Origin: an uncultured Oscillospiraceae bacterium
GTDB taxonomy: Bacteria; Bacillota; Clostridia; Oscillospirales; Oscillospiraceae
Assembly: GCA_934668605.1 (NCBI GenBank)
Contig: CAKUNY010000075.1
Span: 1 to 9,283 of the forward strand
Reading direction: 5' to 3'
DNA length: 9,283 bases
The notes under the pieces were generated by a model, which saw only the letters and a list, made by a program, of their open reading frames with translations, ran no database searches and had not been told where the DNA came from. Position numbers and translations under genes: made by a program. Numbering within the stretch: the first letter of the stretch is position 1; each line of letters starts with the position of its first letter. Positions 6,676 through 9,283 of this stretch are shown here, in pieces.

Positions 6676-9024
6676 ATGAAACCAACCTTATGTTCCAAAT
6701 GCAAAAAGAATCTGGCGGTCGTGTTCATCACAAAGATTGAAAACGGCCAGACCAACAATGAGGGCTACTGCCTCAAATGCGCGCGCGAGCTTGGCATCAA
6801 GCCCGTCGACGACATGATCAGCCGCATGGGCCTTTCGGACGAGGATCTCGACAACCTCAACGGCGAAATGCTCGACACGATGAACGGCCTCGAAGGCCTC
6901 ATTTCCGGCGCGCAGAACCGGGACGACGAGCCGGAGGACGAGGAAGACGACGAAAACGCCTCGCAGACCGCAACGTTCCCGTTTCTCAACAAGCTCTTCG
7001 GCAATGCCGGGAACGCGAACCCCGGAGAAGCCTTGTCCCCGCAGAAGGAAGAGCCCCGGCAAACACCTCCGCGCGGCGATAAGCCGAACGGGCAGAAGAA
7101 CAAAAAGCGCAAATTCTTAGATACCTACTGCCAGAACCTCACGCAGAAGGCGCGCGACGGGAAATTAGACCGCATTGTTGGCCGGGACGTGGAAACCGAG
7201 CGCGTCGTGCAGATCTTGAACCGGCGGCAGAAGAATAACCCATGCTTAATTGGCGAGCCCGGCGTCGGCAAAACGGCGATCGCCGAGGGTCTGGCGCAGC
7301 GCATTGTTGACAAGGAGGTACCCTACAAGCTGCAAGGCAAGGAGGTCTACCTGATGGACCTGACCGCGCTCGTCGCGGGCACGCAGTTCCGGGGCCAGTT
7401 TGAAAGCCGCATGAAGAGCCTCATCGACGAGGTCAAAAAGCTCGGCAATATCATCCTTGTCATCGACGAGGTGCATAACCTTGTCGGCGCGGGCGACGCG
7501 GAGGGCTCGATGAACGCGGCCAATATTCTCAAGCCCGCCCTCTCGCGCGGCGAGATCCAGGTCATCGGCGCGACAACGTTCGACGAGTACCGCAAGTATA
7601 TCGAAAAGGACTCCGCCCTCGAGCGCCGCTTCCAGCCCGTGACGGTCAATGAGCCGACGATCGAGGAATCCATCGCGATCCTGCGCGGTATTTCGCATTA
7701 CTACGAGGAGTTCCACGGCGTAGAAATTCCGCCCGAGATCGCGCGGCAGACCGTCATTCTCTCCGAGCGGTATATCACCGACCGCTTCCTTCCCGACAAG
7801 GCCATCGACCTTTTGGACGAAGCGTGCTCGGATGTGAACCTCAAGAATAAATCCATCGGCAAGCTCGAAGCGCTTAGAAAAGACCAGATGGACATTGAGC
7901 TCGAGCTCGGCGTTCTCATGGAGCAGCCCGAGAAGACGGACGCGGACTTTGCCCGCATGGCGGAGCTTCGCAGCCGCAAATTGCAGCTCGAAAAGGAAAT
8001 TGCCGTTCTGGAAGAGGAGCCGAAGCCGGTTCTGACGATGGAGAATCTCGCGCGCATCATTGAGCTCTGGACGAAAATCCCGGCCAGCAAGATCCGCGCG
8101 CAGGAATATGAGCAGCTCGAAAACCTCGACACGCGCCTCAAAGAGCACATTGTCGGTCAGGATGAGGCTATCCGCGCCGTGACGGCGGCCATCCGGAGAA
8201 ACCGCGTCGGCATTTCGCCCAAGAAGCGCCCCGTGTCGTTCATCTTCGTCGGCTCGACGGGCGTGGGCAAAACGGAGCTTGTCAAGTGTCTGGCAAACGA
8301 GATGTTCGAGTCCGTGGAGTCTCTCATCCGGCTCGACATGTCCGAGTACATGGAAAAGCATAGTGTTTCCAAGCTCATCGGCTCGCCTCCCGGCTATGTC
8401 GGCTATGACGAGGCGGGACAGCTGACGGAGAAAATCCGCAGAAGGCCGTATTCTGTCATTCTCTTCGACGAGCTCGAGAAGGCGCACCCGGACGTTCTCA
8501 ATATCCTCCTTCAGATTCTCGACGACGGGCGGATCACAGACGCGCAGGGGAGAGTTGTGAACTTTGAAAACACGATCATCATCATGACCTCCAACGCCGG
8601 CTCTGACCGCAAGGACGGATCGGTCGGCTTCGGCAAGAGCTTATCGGAGCAGACGCAGGAAAAGGCCGTCAAGGCGCTCTCGGAGTTCCTGCGGCCGGAG
8701 TTCATTAACCGTGTGGACGAAGTGATTTCGTTCAACAAGCTCACGGAGGAAAACTTCCGCGCGATTGCGGGCATTATGCTCGGAGAGCTTCATCAGGCGC
8801 TTCTTGAGCGCGGGATCGACTTTACGTGGGACGAGAGCGTCATTGACGCGCTGGTCAAGAAGTCCTATTCCGTGACCTACGGCGCGCGGAACCTCCGCCG
8901 TACGATTCAAAAAGAGCTCGAAGACCCGATTGCCCAGAAGATCATCGAAAGCTTCGTCAGCCCCCTGCATGCGCTGCACGCCGCGGCAGGGGAGGACGGC
9001 ACATTTACCGTCACCGGGGAATAA
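6676..9024 (+). CDS. clpE: ClpE-like AAA+ unfoldase with N-terminal zinc finger
   Basis: This is an ATP-dependent Hsp100 unfoldase expected to feed proteins into ClpP in the cytoplasm. In the 782-residue product the zinc finger uses C6, C9, C32 and C35; this replaces the double Clp-N repeat of ClpC and is the hallmark of ClpE. A long acidic and polar linker follows (about 36-145). AAA+ module 1 has Walker A GEPGVGKT (193-200), pore loop GTQFRG (235-240), Walker B LVIDE (261-265) and arginine finger LERRF (315-319). A UVR-like helical segment spans about 396-447. Module 2 has Walker A GSTGVGKT (526-533), pore loop GYVG (573-576), Walker B ILFDE (595-599) and sensor-2 GAR (736-738). The ClpP-docking tripeptide is V650-G-F652. 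It is longer than B. subtilis ClpE (about 700 residues), mostly through the linker. It has its own promoter with an overlapping palindrome. No ctsR, mcsA or mcsB is adjacent. A zinc-finger ClpC variant is the alternative name. Confidence 0.92.
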   Translation: MKPTLCSKCKKNLAVVFITKIENGQTNNEGYCLKCARELGIKPVDDMISRMGLSDEDLDNLNGEMLDTMNGLEGLISGAQNRDDEPEDEEDDENASQTATFPFLNKLFGNAGNANPGEALSPQKEEPRQTPPRGDKPNGQKNKKRKFLDTYCQNLTQKARDGKLDRIVGRDVETERVVQILNRRQKNNPCLIGEPGVGKTAIAEGLAQRIVDKEVPYKLQGKEVYLMDLTALVAGTQFRGQFESRMKSLIDEVKKLGNIILVIDEVHNLVGAGDAEGSMNAANILKPALSRGEIQVIGATTFDEYRKYIEKDSALERRFQPVTVNEPTIEESIAILRGISHYYEEFHGVEIPPEIARQTVILSERYITDRFLPDKAIDLLDEACSDVNLKNKSIGKLEALRKDQMDIELELGVLMEQPEKTDADFARMAELRSRKLQLEKEIAVLEEEPKPVLTMENLARIIELWTKIPASKIRAQEYEQLENLDTRLKEHIVGQDEAIRAVTAAIRRNRVGISPKKRPVSFIFVGSTGVGKTELVKCLANEMFESVESLIRLDMSEYMEKHSVSKLIGSPPGYVGYDEAGQLTEKIRRRPYSVILFDELEKAHPDVLNILLQILDDGRITDAQGRVVNFENTIIIMTSNAGSDRKDGSVGFGKSLSEQTQEKAVKALSEFLRPEFINRVDEVISFNKLTEENFRAIAGIMLGELHQALLERGIDFTWDESVIDALVKKSYSVTYGARNLRRTIQKELEDPIAQKIIESFVSPLHALHAAAGEDGTFTVTGE

Positions 9025-9029
9025 GCTGC

Positions 9030-9056
9030 GCCCCGCCGGACTTCCTCCGGCGGGGC
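9030..9056 (+). terminator. GC-rich hairpin after clpE, probable terminator
   Basis: An 11-bp perfect stem pairs GCCCCGCCGGA (9030-9040) with TCCGGCGGGGC (9046-9056) around a CTTCC loop, beginning 6 bases after the clpE stop. No U-tract follows directly; the nearest run of six T is at 9078-9083. It may therefore terminate inefficiently, need help from Rho or NusA, or mainly protect the 3' end of the mRNA. Confidence 0.6.
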
Positions 9057-9104
9057 TGGGTAGAATCCATTCGCGGCTTTTTTCCTGAAAAGCAAAATTA
9101 GGGC

Positions 9105-9133
9105 TTGACGGGAGCGGAATCATATGCTATGAT
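9105..9133 (+). promoter_or_regulatory. Strong sigma-A promoter of the tRNA-Thr gene
   Basis: The -35 is TTGACG (9105-9110, five of six) and the -10 is TATGAT (9128-9133, five of six), separated by exactly 17 bases. A TG-C extended -10 (9125-9127) precedes the -10. An AT-rich stretch lies just upstream (about 9087-9100). Transcription should start near 9140, giving a leader of about 36 bases before the mature tRNA. Confidence 0.85.
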
Positions 9134-9175
9134 ATCCAAGCAAATTTGAGAGACGAAAGCCTTTCGGTCTGCAAT

Positions 9176-9251
9176 GCTAGTGTGGCTCAGTCGGTAGAGC
9201 AGCTGATTCGTAATCAGCAGGTCGCCGGTTCAAGTCCGGCCACTAGCTCCA
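9176..9251 (+). tRNA. tRNA-Thr, anticodon CGU
   Basis: This is a complete 76-base cloverleaf. The acceptor stem pairs GCTAGTG (9176-9182) with CACTAGC (9241-9247). The D stem is GCTC/GAGC (9185-9188 with 9197-9200). The anticodon stem is GCTGA/TCAGC around the loop TTCGTAA, with anticodon CGT at 9209-9211 reading ACG (Thr). The variable loop is AGGTC. The T stem is GCCGG/CCGGC around TTCAAGT (9229-9235). The discriminator base is T9248 and CCA (9249-9251) is encoded. Every stem is perfectly paired, so the gene should be functional. Confidence 0.97.
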
Positions 9252-9255
9252 GAAA

Positions 9256-9283
9256 CCAGCGAAAATCGTAAGATTTCCGCTGG
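9256..9283 (+). terminator. Intrinsic terminator hairpin after tRNA-Thr, cut by window end
   Basis: The stem pairs CCAGCGAAAATC (9256-9267) with GATTTCCGCTGG (9272-9283), with one A:C mismatch (9262/9277) in 12 positions and a GTAA loop (a GNRA-type tetraloop). The stem ends exactly at the last base of the window, so the expected U-tract cannot be seen. Its position 4 bases after the encoded CCA supports a terminator for a single-tRNA transcript. Confidence 0.7.

Noticed and set aside
7246..8487. 413-codon open frame on the minus strand opposite clpE
   Set aside because: It lies wholly antisense to a clearly conserved AAA+ gene, has no recognisable domain, and is the expected shadow of GC-rich coding DNA with few stop codons.
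9176..9283. tRNA-Thr 3' end as an integration site for a mobile element
   Set aside because: No integrase or repeat of the tRNA 3' end is present in the window; a normal terminator follows directly.
1..9283. Defence, secretion, biosynthetic or CRISPR system
   Set aside because: Every substantial + strand gene belongs to a housekeeping family or to an isolated unknown. No nuclease, toxin, spacer array or repeat structure was seen.

Overview
The window reads as a conserved chromosomal stretch from a moderately high-GC Gram-positive anaerobe of the Clostridia. The best guess is the Oscillospirales (Ruminococcaceae/Oscillospiraceae-like). This rests on strong AGGAG-type ribosome binding sites, the Firmicute gene order ecfA1-ecfA2-ecfT-truA, a ClpE-type zinc-finger unfoldase, and a clostridial class A penicillin-binding protein with cysteine-rich tail repeats. 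The lineage is inferred from protein character, not from a search. All genes lie on the + strand and coding density is very high. I see no transposase, integrase, CRISPR array, phage gene or defence gene.

Positions 1-6579 look like one long co-directional gene string with gaps of 2-21 bases or short overlaps and no internal terminator. It holds: the 3' part of a class A penicillin-binding protein (cell wall transpeptidase, 5' end outside the window); a class I SAM-dependent methyltransferase of the RlmI-like family; the complete shared energising module of an ECF vitamin/micronutrient transporter (ATPases EcfA1 and EcfA2, transmembrane coupler EcfT); tRNA pseudouridine synthase TruA; and a membrane-anchored, probably beta-propeller protein of unknown function. 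No substrate-binding S component is present. That fits a group II ECF module serving S proteins encoded elsewhere.

Positions 6580-6675 form the only real regulatory gap before the next gene. It contains an extended -10 promoter overlapped by a 20-bp near-perfect palindrome (9-bp arms, 2-base centre). This is neither a CIRCE element nor a CtsR box. It drives a 782-residue ClpE-like AAA+ unfoldase with an N-terminal four-cysteine zinc finger, two AAA+ modules, a UVR-like coiled segment and a VGF ClpP-docking loop. A GC-rich hairpin follows the gene.

Positions 9105-9283 hold a strong sigma-A-type promoter, a short leader with a small hairpin, a complete tRNA-Thr (anticodon CGU, CCA encoded) and the start of an intrinsic terminator whose U-tract lies beyond the window.

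The window looks mainly like well-conserved housekeeping DNA rather than a new system. The items most worth following up are the palindromic operator at the clpE promoter, the uncharacterised propeller protein coupled to truA, and the repeated cysteine modules in the penicillin-binding protein tail.
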